Notes: generated by a model from the sequence alone, not told the origin. A stretch of DNA of 64,000 bases from an uncultured Eubacteriales bacterium (GCA_902786465.1 CADACQ010000008.1:93772-157771), one strand, 5' to 3'. Shown: positions 26,480 through 35,377, counted from the stretch's first letter. Translations and numbers: made by a program.

Positions 26480-26615
26480 GCCGCTTTTTCTCTTTTGTAA
26501 AGAGAAAAAGCGGCGGAAAAAGAGAAACACAAGAATAGTAATGGGAAGTACAGCGAAAGCCATACTTCCCATTTGCGTTTCTTTTGGGTACCTTTTCTTT
26601 ACAAAGAAAAGGTAC
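26480..26615. repeat. Three-hairpin interspersed repeat, copy C
   Basis: Inverted relative to copies A and B. Hairpin 26480-26514 has a GCCGC base; central stem ATGGGAAGTA at 26541-26550 pairs with 26563-26572; the other outer hairpin is 26588-26615 (GTACCTTTTCTTT arm). It lies between the cupin promoter and the end of the C69 dipeptidase gene. Confidence 0.9.
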
Positions 26616-26635
26616 GAAAGCTTCCATTCCTTCCT

Positions 26636-28099
26636 CTAATTATCCGCCCGGTCGTAGCCGTCCTTCATGCTTTCGCTGGCCGTGAGGACCAGGGCGTTGA
26701 GGATCTTCTGGGTCTCCTCCCGGGCCATCTTGCAGAGGGCGTCGTTGGCCTGGGCGGTCAGGGAAAAATCGCCGGAATCGGCCATCTTTTTATCGTACTC
26801 CCGCACGATCTGCCGGCCCCGGGTCATGACCGCGCTCTGATACCGGTCCAGGGGCTGGACGGCTTTGGCGAAGTGGGGGTCGGCCAGGGTGGCGAGGAGG
26901 CGGCTCGACCAATAGAAGTTCTCCGTGGACACGTCCAGGGTGACGGCGGAAAGATAGGCGGGCATCTTCGCTGCGTTGGGGTACACCGGGAGCAGGGCGT
27001 CGAAGGTGGTGGGGCCGAAGCAGATCCATTCGAGGCCCTTGATGGCCTCCGGCACGCCGCTGCGGATCTGGCAGACGCTGGCTACGCCCGTCCTATTGAT
27101 GCCGATGGACCGGTACATGCCCCGCTTGCCCGTGTCCCGATGGATGTAGGGGTCGTAGTCCGTGCCCTGATAGTGGCTGGACAGCAGGTACTTCACGTCC
27201 TCCACGCTTACCTTCCGATCCGGCACCAGGGCCCAGGGGATATCGTCGCTCTCGGGGCCGTACTCCGCGTCAGGCCCCTCCCAGCGGTGGGAGAAGGGGC
27301 ACAGATACCGCCCCATGAACCAGGCCCGGGGCGTGTTGTAGATGTGGTCCTGGTCCGAATGGGAGCCGAACACGTTCCGGGGGTCGAACCGGCCGCCCTG
27401 GTTCCCGTCCAGGCGGTTCTCGGCGATGAATTCCCTCAGGTCCGCCGAGCACAGGTGATCTTTCTGGGCCCCGAAGGCGTCGTCCAGGTCGAACCCGTCC
27501 ATGCCGAACTGGTTGGGGGCGATGACGCACACGTCGTCGGGCACCCGCCTCGCCAGCCAGTGGTGGCCGCCCACGGTCTCCAGCCACCAGACCTCGTTCT
27601 CGTCGTTGATGGCGATGCCGTTGGATTCGTAGGTGCCGTAGGTCTCCAAAAGCTTCCCCAGCCGCAGCACCCCCTCCCGGGCCGTGCGGATGTAGGGCAG
27701 CACCAGCACCAAAATGTCCTCCTCGCCGATGCCGCCGGGCACGTCCTTCTCGCCCCGCTTCCTGGCCTTTTTATAGACCACCAGCGGGTCCGCAGAGAGG
27801 ACCCGGGGGTTGGAGGTGATGGTCTCCGTGGCGGTCATGCCCACGTTGGCGGCGTTGACGCCCGTGGCCGCCCAGACGCCGTAGGTGCGGTCCACGCTGG
27901 GGCAGGCGGTGTAGCGGAGGGGCTCCTCGGGCAGATCGATCGTAAGATGCCCGATGACGGACGTGTAGGTCTTTTTCTGGTCCTTGGGCTCCACGACGAT
28001 GAGCTTCTTCACGTCGAAGTGGCCGTCGTCGGTCCGGGCGATCATGGTGGAATTGTCGTTGCTGGCGCGCTTGCCGACCAGGATGGTGGTGCAGGGCAT
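26636..28099 (-). CDS. C69-family dipeptidase (PepD-like)
   Basis: 487 residues, N-terminal-nucleophile hydrolase. The protein begins MPCTTILVGKRAS, placing the catalytic Cys at position 3, exposed after N-terminal processing without a signal peptide. Family segments follow: SMIARTDDG-type (TMIARTDDG) at 19-27 and GVNAANVGMTATET near 100. It cleaves dipeptides in the cytosol. The ATG at 28099 follows AAAGGAG. It has its own promoter divergent from the acylation operon. Confidence 0.88.
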   Translation of the reverse strand: MPCTTILVGKRASNDNSTMIARTDDGHFDVKKLIVVEPKDQKKTYTSVIGHLTIDLPEEPLRYTACPSVDRTYGVWAATGVNAANVGMTATETITSNPRVLSADPLVVYKKARKRGEKDVPGGIGEEDILVLVLPYIRTAREGVLRLGKLLETYGTYESNGIAINDENEVWWLETVGGHHWLARRVPDDVCVIAPNQFGMDGFDLDDAFGAQKDHLCSADLREFIAENRLDGNQGGRFDPRNVFGSHSDQDHIYNTPRAWFMGRYLCPFSHRWEGPDAEYGPESDDIPWALVPDRKVSVEDVKYLLSSHYQGTDYDPYIHRDTGKRGMYRSIGINRTGVASVCQIRSGVPEAIKGLEWICFGPTTFDALLPVYPNAAKMPAYLSAVTLDVSTENFYWSSRLLATLADPHFAKAVQPLDRYQSAVMTRGRQIVREYDKKMADSGDFSLTAQANDALCKMAREETQKILNALVLTASESMKDGYDRADN

Positions 28100-28132
28100 G
28101 GCAGTTTTCTCCTTTTCCGATGCGTTTACCTC

Positions 28133-28161
28133 AGTATACGCTCTTTTCGCCCCGTTTTCAA
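28133..28161 (-). promoter_or_regulatory. Promoter of the C69 dipeptidase gene
   Basis: TTGAAA (complement of 28156-28161), 17-bp spacer, TATACT (complement of 28133-28138). Confidence 0.7.
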
Positions 28162-28194
28162 CGATGGTTTTACAACTCCCTTTTTCGCGTTTTA

Positions 28195-28223
28195 TTGACA
28201 TCCCAGCCGTTTTCTTCTATGAT
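28195..28223 (+). promoter_or_regulatory. Promoter of the Dlt-like acylation operon
   Basis: TTGACA at 28195-28200, 17-bp spacer, TATGAT at 28218-28223. GGAGG precedes the GTG start at 28252. No other promoter is obvious before 35.3 kb, and gene spacing is tight throughout, so the six genes are likely one transcript. Confidence 0.75.
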
Positions 28224-28251
28224 AAGTGAGTACATTTATGGAGGCGCGGCA

Positions 28252-30330
28252 GTGGAGGAGATCCGGGAACGACAACCCCATAGGACCCGATGGCTCTGGC
28301 TCCTGCTGGAGGGGCTGCTGCTCCTGGTCGCTTTGCCCATAGGCGCGTATTGCCTGCTCTATGGGGAGGTGCGCCCCGTGACGGTGTGGGAGCTCACCGG
28401 CAGCTGTCCCCCGGCCTCCGTCCTCCTGCGGGACGGGAGCGAGGGCCACTGGTGCTTCGACACCGGGAAGATCGACTGGCGGAAGACCGGCGACGCTTTG
28501 GTGCTGGTGGCGGGGTCCGCCGGGCCCCGGATCGCCCTCCTGCGCCAGGTGGACACCACGGCCCCCGAAGCCCGGGGCCTTTCCCCGGTGCTGGGGGTGG
28601 ACGAGGAGCCGGGCCCGGAGACCTTTATCGCGGACCTTAGGGACGCCCAGCTGGTGGGCGTTTCCTTCGAGGAGCCCCCCCGGTTCCACGAAGCGGGGAC
28701 CTGGCCCGTGGTGGTGCGCCTCGAGGATCTGTCGGGGAACGTGAGCTTCGTGGAAACCTCCTGCACCATCCTGGGCGCGGTGCCCCGGGTGGACATGGAG
28801 GCGGGGGAGGCGGTGCCGCCCCTCAGCGCCTTCTTGCCCAACGACACGGTGGACGGCCGATTCGTCACCGATATGACCAGCCTGGATACCCGCACCCCCG
28901 GGGTCCGCACCGTAGAGGTGGAGGCCGAAGGGCAGGTGTACGAGACCGCGTTGGTGATCGCCGACACCAGGGCCCCCCGGTGCGCCTTCGAAACGGCGGC
29001 CTATGCCCGGACGGGGCAGGCCCTGGCTCCGGAGGACCTGGTGGCCTGGGCCCAGGACGCCTCGGCCCTGACCTATGCCTTCGATCCCCAGCCCGACTGG
29101 ACGCGGCAGGGGTATCAAAACGTGCAGGTGGCGGTGACGGACGCGGGCGGGAATAGGACCACGGGCACGGTGACGGTCCTCATCTCCGACCTGCAGCCCC
29201 TCGTATGGGAGGCCAGCCGCCGCTGGGTGGCGGGTGCGACGGTCCGCGACCGGCAGCGGGAGCTGGACCCCGCCTTCTCCGGCGAGGTGAAGGTGGCCCG
29301 GTTCGTGCCCAAGGCCCCGGGCTGCTACGATATCAACGCCACCGTGGACGAGGTGCCCTGCATCCAGCGGCTCTACGTGGTGGACACGACGGCCCCCCGG
29401 CTGAGCTTCCCCCGGAAGCTCCAGGCGTACCTCGATCATCCCCGGCCTCCGGCGGCTTTGCTGGAGACGGCGGAGGACGCCACGGCCCTGACCCTTTCCT
29501 ACGTGACCGAGCCCGACTGGTCGAAGGAGGGGCCCCAGCCCGTCATCATCGCGGGGGTGGACATCGCCGGGAATCGGACCGAGATCGAGGGCACGGTGAA
29601 GATCGTCCGGGACACGGAGAAGCCCACGATCCTGGGCGTGGTGAACCAGTACTCCTACATCGGCGAGCCGGTGGCGTACTTCGCCCACGTGTCGGCCACG
29701 GACAACGCCGACGATCCTGAGGACATCGTGATCACGGTGGACAACAGCGCCGTGGACATCTATACCCAGGGCACCTATCTCGTGACCTACCGGGCCACGG
29801 ACCGGGCGGGGAACACCGCCGAAAAGCAGGTGTATCTGTACTTCGTCCGGCCCAGCGTGTCCGACGAGAAGCTGAACCAGAAGGCGGACGAGGTGCTGGC
29901 CACCCTGGTGACCGACGACATGACCAAGGGTCAGAAGGCCTACGCCATCTACCGCTACGTCTACGACACCTATACCTTTAAGGACAATTCGTCCAACAAG
30001 CGGGATTGGAAGTACGAGGCCTGGCGGGGACTCGCCTACCGGCGGGGGGATTGCTTCACCTACTGCGCGGCGGCCAAGGTGCTGCTGGAGAAGATCGGGG
30101 CCAAGGTCATGTTCGTGACCCGGAACCACGCCTTTCGCCACTATTGGCTCATGGTGGACCTGGGTTCGGGCTGGTACCACTTCGACCCCCTGAACAGCGG
30201 TCCCAGCCGGAAGTTCCAGTGCTTCATGCTGACCACAGGGCAGGTCCTGGACCTGTACCCGTTCTTCTGGAAATACGACCAAAGGATCTACCCGGCCACG
30301 CCGGAGACGCCCTTCGTCAAGGATTGGTAA
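28252..30330 (+). CDS. Membrane-anchored transglutaminase-like protein with Ig-like repeats
   Basis: 692 residues, GTG start 7 bases after GGAGG. One N-terminal helix (about 15-38) anchors a large extracellular part. Several beta-rich repeats follow, each opening with a DTTAP- or DTEKP-type strand (near 105, 380 and 460), as in HYR/Ig-like domains; the last contains AVDIYTQGTYLVTYRATDRAGN. The C-terminal transglutaminase-like domain has Cys601 in GDCFTYC, His near 630 in HYWLMVD and Asp near 644 in FDPL. Such domains can be cross-linkers or proteases. It is first in the acylation operon and may bind or process the acceptor polymer or a wall peptide; that is inference. Confidence 0.85.
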   Translation: MEEIRERQPHRTRWLWLLLEGLLLLVALPIGAYCLLYGEVRPVTVWELTGSCPPASVLLRDGSEGHWCFDTGKIDWRKTGDALVLVAGSAGPRIALLRQVDTTAPEARGLSPVLGVDEEPGPETFIADLRDAQLVGVSFEEPPRFHEAGTWPVVVRLEDLSGNVSFVETSCTILGAVPRVDMEAGEAVPPLSAFLPNDTVDGRFVTDMTSLDTRTPGVRTVEVEAEGQVYETALVIADTRAPRCAFETAAYARTGQALAPEDLVAWAQDASALTYAFDPQPDWTRQGYQNVQVAVTDAGGNRTTGTVTVLISDLQPLVWEASRRWVAGATVRDRQRELDPAFSGEVKVARFVPKAPGCYDINATVDEVPCIQRLYVVDTTAPRLSFPRKLQAYLDHPRPPAALLETAEDATALTLSYVTEPDWSKEGPQPVIIAGVDIAGNRTEIEGTVKIVRDTEKPTILGVVNQYSYIGEPVAYFAHVSATDNADDPEDIVITVDNSAVDIYTQGTYLVTYRATDRAGNTAEKQVYLYFVRPSVSDEKLNQKADEVLATLVTDDMTKGQKAYAIYRYVYDTYTFKDNSSNKRDWKYEAWRGLAYRRGDCFTYCAAAKVLLEKIGAKVMFVTRNHAFRHYWLMVDLGSGWYHFDPLNSGPSRKFQCFMLTTGQVLDLYPFFWKYDQRIYPATPETPFVKDW

Positions 30331-30346
30331 GGCTTTGGAGAAACCC

Positions 30347-31384
30347 ATGCAGAAACGAAACTGGTTCGCTCCCATATTCGCCCTCCTGCTCCTCGGGCTC
30401 CTCGTGTGGGGCCTGGGGCGGCTGGTGCGGCCCAAGTACGCCTCCGGGATCACCCTGGAGGGGAGCATGGTGGAGAACTGGTACGCCCATCGAAACGAGG
30501 ACCATCAGGTCCTGTTCATCGGCGACTGCGAGGTCTACGAAAGCTTTTCCCCGGTGACCCTGTTCAGCGAGTTCGGGGCCACCTCCTACATCCGGGGCAG
30601 CGCCCAGCAGCTCATGTGGCAGAGCTACTACCTGCTTCGGGAAGCCCTGAAGACCCAGAGCCCCCGGGCGGTGGTTTTGTCCATCTGCTCCCTCCGGTAC
30701 GCGGAGCCCCAGAGCGAAGCCTACAACCGGATGACCCTGGACGGCATGCGCCTGGGCCGGGAGAAGTTCGAGGCCGTCCGGGCCTCCCTGACGGAAGGGG
30801 AATCGGAGCTCAGCTACTACGTGCCCCTGCTCCGGTATCACGATCGGATCTTCGAGCTCACGGGGGAGGACGCCCGGTATATGCTCCGGGGGCCGGAGCT
30901 CACCTACAACGGCTACCTCATGCGGACGGAACAGGTGCCCTACACCCGGCTGCCGTCGGCCCCGGTGCTTCAGGACCCAGGGTTCGGGGAGAAGCCGGTG
31001 GCCTATCTCGACAGGATAGTGGACCTGTGCCGGGAGAAGGGGATCGCCCTCATCCTGGTGAAGAGCACCTGCCTGTACCCGGCCTGGTACGACGAGTGGG
31101 ACGATTGGCTCGAGGACTACGCCGAGAGGAAGGGCGTCGAATATATCAACGCCATCCCCCGGATGAAGGAGATGGGGATCGATCTTAAGACCGACACCTA
31201 CGACGGGGGCATCCACCTGAACGTCTACGGGGCGGAGAAGTACACCCGGTGGCTGGGGCAGCACCTCTGTGACCGGGGGCTCGTAGAGGATCAGCGGCAG
31301 GACCCCGTGGTGGCGGCCCGATACGACGATCTTGGTCGGCGATACGAACAGGAGAAACAGAGAAGGGGGTCAACGAACGGATGA
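30347..31384 (+). CDS. SGNH-fold acyltransferase-like protein, DltD analogue with Cys nucleophile position
   Basis: 345 residues. One N-terminal helix (about 8-26) places the catalytic domain outside. Block I reads VLFIGDCEVYESF: the residue at the SGNH nucleophile position is Cys61, not Ser. The catalytic Asp/His block is DGGIHLN near 286-290. DltD-type proteins take an acyl group from the MBOAT complex and place it on an extracellular polymer, so this is the likely second transferase. GGAG is 6 bases before ATG 30347. It overlaps the lipoprotein gene by four bases. It lacks close DltD motifs and belongs to another SGNH branch. Confidence 0.78.
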   Translation: MQKRNWFAPIFALLLLGLLVWGLGRLVRPKYASGITLEGSMVENWYAHRNEDHQVLFIGDCEVYESFSPVTLFSEFGATSYIRGSAQQLMWQSYYLLREALKTQSPRAVVLSICSLRYAEPQSEAYNRMTLDGMRLGREKFEAVRASLTEGESELSYYVPLLRYHDRIFELTGEDARYMLRGPELTYNGYLMRTEQVPYTRLPSAPVLQDPGFGEKPVAYLDRIVDLCREKGIALILVKSTCLYPAWYDEWDDWLEDYAERKGVEYINAIPRMKEMGIDLKTDTYDGGIHLNVYGAEKYTRWLGQHLCDRGLVEDQRQDPVVAARYDDLGRRYEQEKQRRGSTNG

Positions 31385-32034
31385 ACACACGTATGCGGAT
31401 AGGAGCCGTCCTTCTGGCGGCGCTGCTGCTGGTCCTGACGGGCTGCGGCGGCTCGGCCCAGCCCACCCAAAAGGAGGGCGTGGTCTATCTGGACCCCAAC
31501 GCCCCCGCGGCTGCCAAGACCCAAAGCACCGCCGCGCCCGCGTCCCAGGCGGAAGCCGCCCCGGATCAGCCGGGGACGGAGCCGCCCGCCGCGGAGGAGC
31601 CGGCCGGGGAGCCCGCGCCGGCCCTGGACCTGTATTTCGAGAGCCAGGGCGTGCGGCTGGAGCCCATGATGGCGGCGGACAAGGTGCTTTTAGCCCTGGG
31701 CCAGCCCATAGGCGTCTTCGAGGCCGACAGCTGCGCCTACATCGGCAAGGACGTCTTCTACTACTATCCGGGCTTCGAGCTGACGGTGAACGAGGTGGAC
31801 GGACAGAACGTGGTCACCGCCATCGCGGTGGTGGACGATACCGTGGTCACCCCCCAGGGCCTCCGGATCTACGACGAGGAGGAGAAGCTCCTGTCCATCC
31901 TGGGCGGGACCGAGGAGAACGGGGTCTACACCTATGAGAGCGGCAAGACGATACTGCTCATCCAGGTGAGGGCAGCCGGGGACGAGGTCCGGCGCATCGC
32001 CACCATGGAGTATCGGGCGGCGGAGGAGGGATAA
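31381..32034 (+). CDS. Lipoprotein of the acylation operon
   Basis: 217 residues. Signal peptide with lipobox LVLTGC (Cys21 or 22), so it is lipid-anchored on the outer face. A Pro/Ala/Glu linker (about 35-75) leads to a small beta-rich domain (about 80-215) beginning LYFESQGVRLEPMMAADKVLLALG and containing YYYPGFELTVNEVDG. The family is not recognised. It is translationally coupled to the SGNH gene (ATGA). It could hold the SGNH protein or polymer near the MBOAT channel; this rests on position alone. Confidence 0.75.
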   Translation: MNTRMRIGAVLLAALLLVLTGCGGSAQPTQKEGVVYLDPNAPAAAKTQSTAAPASQAEAAPDQPGTEPPAAEEPAGEPAPALDLYFESQGVRLEPMMAADKVLLALGQPIGVFEADSCAYIGKDVFYYYPGFELTVNEVDGQNVVTAIAVVDDTVVTPQGLRIYDEEEKLLSILGGTEENGVYTYESGKTILLIQVRAAGDEVRRIATMEYRAAEEG

Positions 32035-32042
32035 ACGTTCCT

Positions 32043-33530
32043 ATGAAAAGCTTTCTATCCTATTTGAATCACACGGCGGACCGGCTGCCGGACAAGCTGG
32101 CCTTCTCCGACGGGGAGACGGGGCTCACCTTCTCTGAGCTTCGCCGGGCGGCGGCCAACGTGGGGGCCTGCCTCATGAACAGCGGCGCCAAGGCCGAGCC
32201 CGTGGGCGTGCTCATGGAGCGGAGCGCCTACGAGATCGCGGCCTTCCTGGGGGTCCTGGAGGCGGGCTGCTTCTACGTGCCCCTGGACGAGCAGATGCCC
32301 CGAGAGCGCCTCGATCGCATCGTCCGGGCCCTGAACCCCCGGTTCATCCTCACGGACCAAAAGAATCTGACCGCAGCGGAGGGCCTGTGCCCGGCGGCGG
32401 AGCATCTGATCTACAGCCGGGCGGCGGCCTTTCCCGGCCCGGATAGGCTTCGGGAGGAGAGCGCAGAGGACGCCCTTTCCTACGTGGTCTTCACCTCCGG
32501 CTCCACCGGGGAACCGAAGGGGGTCTCCATCCGGGAGAGCGCCCTCCTCGATTACGCCGCCACCCTGCCCGACGCCGTGGGCTTCGACGAAAGCCTGATC
32601 TTCGGCATCCAGTCCCCCCTCTATTTCGACGCCTGGCTCAAGGAGCTCTTGGGGGTCATGGTGAAGGGCGGCACGGCCTATCTGCTGCCCCGGGAGCTGT
32701 TCGTGAACCCGGTGTCCCTGATCGAATACATCAACGAACGGAAGATCAACGCCCTCTGCTGGGTGGCCTCCGCCTTCAGTTTGGTGTCGAGGCTTCGGAC
32801 CTTCTACGCCGTGGTGCCGGAGCATCTCAAGCTCATGTGCTTCGGCAGCGAGGTCTTCCCCGTGAAGCAGCTCACCGCCTGGCAGAAGGCCTGCCCCGAC
32901 GCCCGGATCTTCCAGCTCTACGGGGCCACGGAGTGCACGGGCATGAGCTTCTATCACCCGGTCGTCGGCCCCCAGGCCCCGGATCGGCCCGTGCCCGTGG
33001 GCAAGCCCTTCCCCGGCACGAAGCTGTATCTTTTGAACGACGAGGGGCGGCTCGCCGACGAGGGCGAGATCGTCATCGGCGGGCCCTCGGTCATGGCGGG
33101 GTATTATAAGGACCCGGTCCGCACCGCCGCTGCCCTGATCCCGGACCCGGCGGACCCGGAGAGCGGCCAGCTCTGCTACCGCACCGGCGACATCGGCCGG
33201 CTGGACGAGCACGGGGATTTGATCTTCATCGGCCGCCGGGACCAGCAGATCAAGCACATGGGCCATCGGGTGGAGCTGGGGGAGATCGAGGCGGCCGCCC
33301 TGAGTCTCAAGGGGGTCCACGAGGCGGTCTGCATGTACGTAGCCGACCGGCAGCGGATCGACCTCTTCTACACGGGCCCGGCTCAGCCCTGGGATTTGGT
33401 GGTGGGCCTCAAGGTGAAGCTGCCCGGGTACATGACCCCCAACCGGACGGAGCAGCGCGCGGAGCTCCCGCACCTCCCCAACGGGAAGATCGACCGGCGG
33501 GCCATCGAACAAAAGGAGTATGGAAAATGA
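32043..33530 (+). CDS. DltA-like acyl-adenylating ligase
   Basis: 495 residues of the ANL superfamily, the DltA length. Motifs in order: YVVFTSGSTGEPKGVS (P-loop, near 150), FGSEVFPVKQL near 268, QLYGATECT near 293, YRTGDIGRLDEHGDLIFIGRRDQQIKHMGHRVELGEIE (split across motifs near 379-410), and the C-terminal catalytic Lys in LPNGKIDRR near 480. It activates a carboxylic acid with ATP and loads it onto the phosphopantetheine arm of the following carrier protein. D-alanine is the likely substrate by analogy with DltA, but the pocket was not checked. It overlaps the next gene by four bases. Confidence 0.88.
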   Translation: MKSFLSYLNHTADRLPDKLAFSDGETGLTFSELRRAAANVGACLMNSGAKAEPVGVLMERSAYEIAAFLGVLEAGCFYVPLDEQMPRERLDRIVRALNPRFILTDQKNLTAAEGLCPAAEHLIYSRAAAFPGPDRLREESAEDALSYVVFTSGSTGEPKGVSIRESALLDYAATLPDAVGFDESLIFGIQSPLYFDAWLKELLGVMVKGGTAYLLPRELFVNPVSLIEYINERKINALCWVASAFSLVSRLRTFYAVVPEHLKLMCFGSEVFPVKQLTAWQKACPDARIFQLYGATECTGMSFYHPVVGPQAPDRPVPVGKPFPGTKLYLLNDEGRLADEGEIVIGGPSVMAGYYKDPVRTAAALIPDPADPESGQLCYRTGDIGRLDEHGDLIFIGRRDQQIKHMGHRVELGEIEAAALSLKGVHEAVCMYVADRQRIDLFYTGPAQPWDLVVGLKVKLPGYMTPNRTEQRAELPHLPNGKIDRRAIEQKEYGK

Positions 33531-33760
33531 CCTACGAACAGCTTTTGGAGATGCTGCGGGACATGCATCCCGACATCGACTTTGATACGGCGGAGGGGCT
33601 CATCGACCGGAAGGTGCTGACCTCCTTCGACGTGGTGTCCATCGCGGCGGAGCTTAGCGAAACCTACGGCGTGGAGCTGGGGGCCGTGGACATCGTGCCC
33701 GAGAACTTCAACAGCGCCCGGGCCCTCTTCGCCCTGATCGAGCGGATCGAGAACGAATGA
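33527..33760 (+). CDS. DltC-like acyl carrier protein
   Basis: 77 residues, a single carrier domain. The phosphopantetheine Ser is in VLTSFDVVSIAAELSETYG at about residue 33; the residue before it is Thr where carriers usually have Asp. The tail VPENFNSARALFALIERI matches DltC-type carriers. It receives the acyl group from the ligase and presents it to the MBOAT protein at the inner membrane face. It overlaps both neighbours by four bases, so the three proteins are made in coupled amounts. Confidence 0.88.
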   Translation: MTYEQLLEMLRDMHPDIDFDTAEGLIDRKVLTSFDVVSIAAELSETYGVELGAVDIVPENFNSARALFALIERIENE

Positions 33761-35319
33761 CCTTCCTTTCGGGCGGCTTCCTCCTGCTGGTGGGGGCCCT
33801 GCTCATAATCTACTGCGTGCTGCCCAAGCGCTTCCGGTACCTGGCTTTGCTGGGGGGAAGCGTGGTCTTCTACGCCCTGGCGGGCCGGGCGTACCTGCCC
33901 TTCTTGGGGATCACCGTCCTCACGGTCTACGGCGCCGCCCTGCTCCTGGGCAGGAGCCTGGAGCGGCAGAAGGCCTATGTGAGCGAGCACAAGAAGGAGC
34001 TGACCAGGGAGGCCGTCGCCGCCTATAAGAAGAAGGAAGGGAAGAAGCGCACGGCCCTGTTCCTTCTTTGCCTGCTCCTGAACCTGGGGCTGCTGGCGGC
34101 CCTCAAGTACACCGCCTTTCTGCTGGACGCCTTTCGGGCCCCCTGGGAGGTCCACTGGGTGCTGCCGCTTGGCATCTCCTTCTACACCTTCCAATCCCTG
34201 GGCTACCTCATGGACGTGAAGCGGGGCAAGTACCCGCCGGAGCGGCATTTCCTCAAATACGCCCTCTTCGCCTCCTTCTTCCCCCAGATGATCCAGGGGC
34301 CCATCAGCCGCTACGACATGCTCTCCAAGACCCTCTACGAGGGGGCGGACTTAGACATAGATCGCATCGGCCGGGGCCTGGTGCGCATTTTGTGGGGCGC
34401 CTGTAAGAAGCTGCTGGTGGCGGATCGGCTGGCCCCCGCTCTGGGGCTGCTCTTCGGGGCCCAGGCCGCGGATTACCGGGGCGGCTGGGTATTCCTCGGC
34501 ATGGTCCTCTACGCCCTGCGGCTCTACGCCGACTTCACCGGCGGCATCGACATGGCTCTCGGCGTGGGGGAGCTCTTCGGCGTGACCCTGCCGGAGAACT
34601 TCGATCGGCCCTACCTCTCCAAAAACATCGAGGAATACTGGACCCGCTGGCACATGACCATGGGCGGCTGGTTCCGGGACTACGTGTTCTACCCCCTGAA
34701 CGTATCGAAGACCTTCCTGAAGTGGACCAAGGGCCTCCGCACGAAATTCGGCGACAGCTTCCTGTCCCGTCTGCCCCTCTACACCGCCACCCTGGTCACC
34801 TGGCTCGCCACCGGCGTCTGGCATGGGGCGGGCTGGAACTTCGCCCTGTGGGGCCTCACCAACGGGGTGGTCATCATCGCTTCCCTCACCCTCAAGCCCC
34901 TCTACGACCGGTTCCACAGCCGCTTCCCGGGCCTGAAAGAAAGGAAGGGCTACGGGGCCTTCGAGGTCCTGCGCACCTTCCTCCTCATGTGCCTCATCCG
35001 CCTGTGGGACTGCTACGCCGGCCCCGGGGGCGTGTGGGGGGCCTTCTCGTCCCTGTTCACTACCTTCAATGGGGGCGCGGTCCTTTCGGGCCTCTCCGCC
35101 CTGGGCCTCTCGGCCGGGGACTGGCTGGTGCTCCTCGTTATGGCGGCCCTGATGCTCCTGGTCTCCCTGAAGAAGGGGGAGGGCTCCTTCCGCACCAAAT
35201 ATCTGGCCGACCCTTGGAAGCTCTGGTTCGCCGCCGCGGCCCTGCTGATCCTGGTCCTGCTCCTGGGCGCCTACGGCCCCGGCTACACGGCCTCGGACTT
35301 CATCTACGGGCAGTTCTGA
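33757..35319 (+). CDS. MBOAT-family O-acyltransferase with C-terminal acyl-shuttle motif (DltB/AlgI-like)
   Basis: 520 residues, about 11-12 helices. MBOAT signatures: PLGISFYTFQSLGYLMDV near 133, FFPQMIQGPISRYDML near 170, YWTRWHMTMGGWFRDYVFYPL split near 293-313, and the invariant His near 355 in ATGVWHGAGWNF. It moves the acyl group from the intracellular carrier across the membrane. The protein ends FIYGQF. This fits the hexapeptide with central Tyr reported at the C-terminus of DltX and fused to MBOAT proteins in other systems, where the Tyr carries the acyl group to the second transferase. No separate dltX gene is present, which fits the fusion. Confidence 0.9.
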   Translation: MTFLSGGFLLLVGALLIIYCVLPKRFRYLALLGGSVVFYALAGRAYLPFLGITVLTVYGAALLLGRSLERQKAYVSEHKKELTREAVAAYKKKEGKKRTALFLLCLLLNLGLLAALKYTAFLLDAFRAPWEVHWVLPLGISFYTFQSLGYLMDVKRGKYPPERHFLKYALFASFFPQMIQGPISRYDMLSKTLYEGADLDIDRIGRGLVRILWGACKKLLVADRLAPALGLLFGAQAADYRGGWVFLGMVLYALRLYADFTGGIDMALGVGELFGVTLPENFDRPYLSKNIEEYWTRWHMTMGGWFRDYVFYPLNVSKTFLKWTKGLRTKFGDSFLSRLPLYTATLVTWLATGVWHGAGWNFALWGLTNGVVIIASLTLKPLYDRFHSRFPGLKERKGYGAFEVLRTFLLMCLIRLWDCYAGPGGVWGAFSSLFTTFNGGAVLSGLSALGLSAGDWLVLLVMAALMLLVSLKKGEGSFRTKYLADPWKLWFAAAALLILVLLLGAYGPGYTASDFIYGQF

Positions 35320-35331
35320 TCCTTTCCACAA

Positions 35332-35361
35332 AAAAGAGCACGGCCGAAGCCGTGCTCTTTT
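35332..35361. terminator. Bidirectional intrinsic terminator
   Basis: AAAAGAGCACGGC, loop CGAA, GCCGTGCTCTTTT: a 13-bp perfect stem between the MBOAT gene and the convergent nifU gene. Confidence 0.92.
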
Positions 35362-35377
35362 GCTGTATACATGTGGT

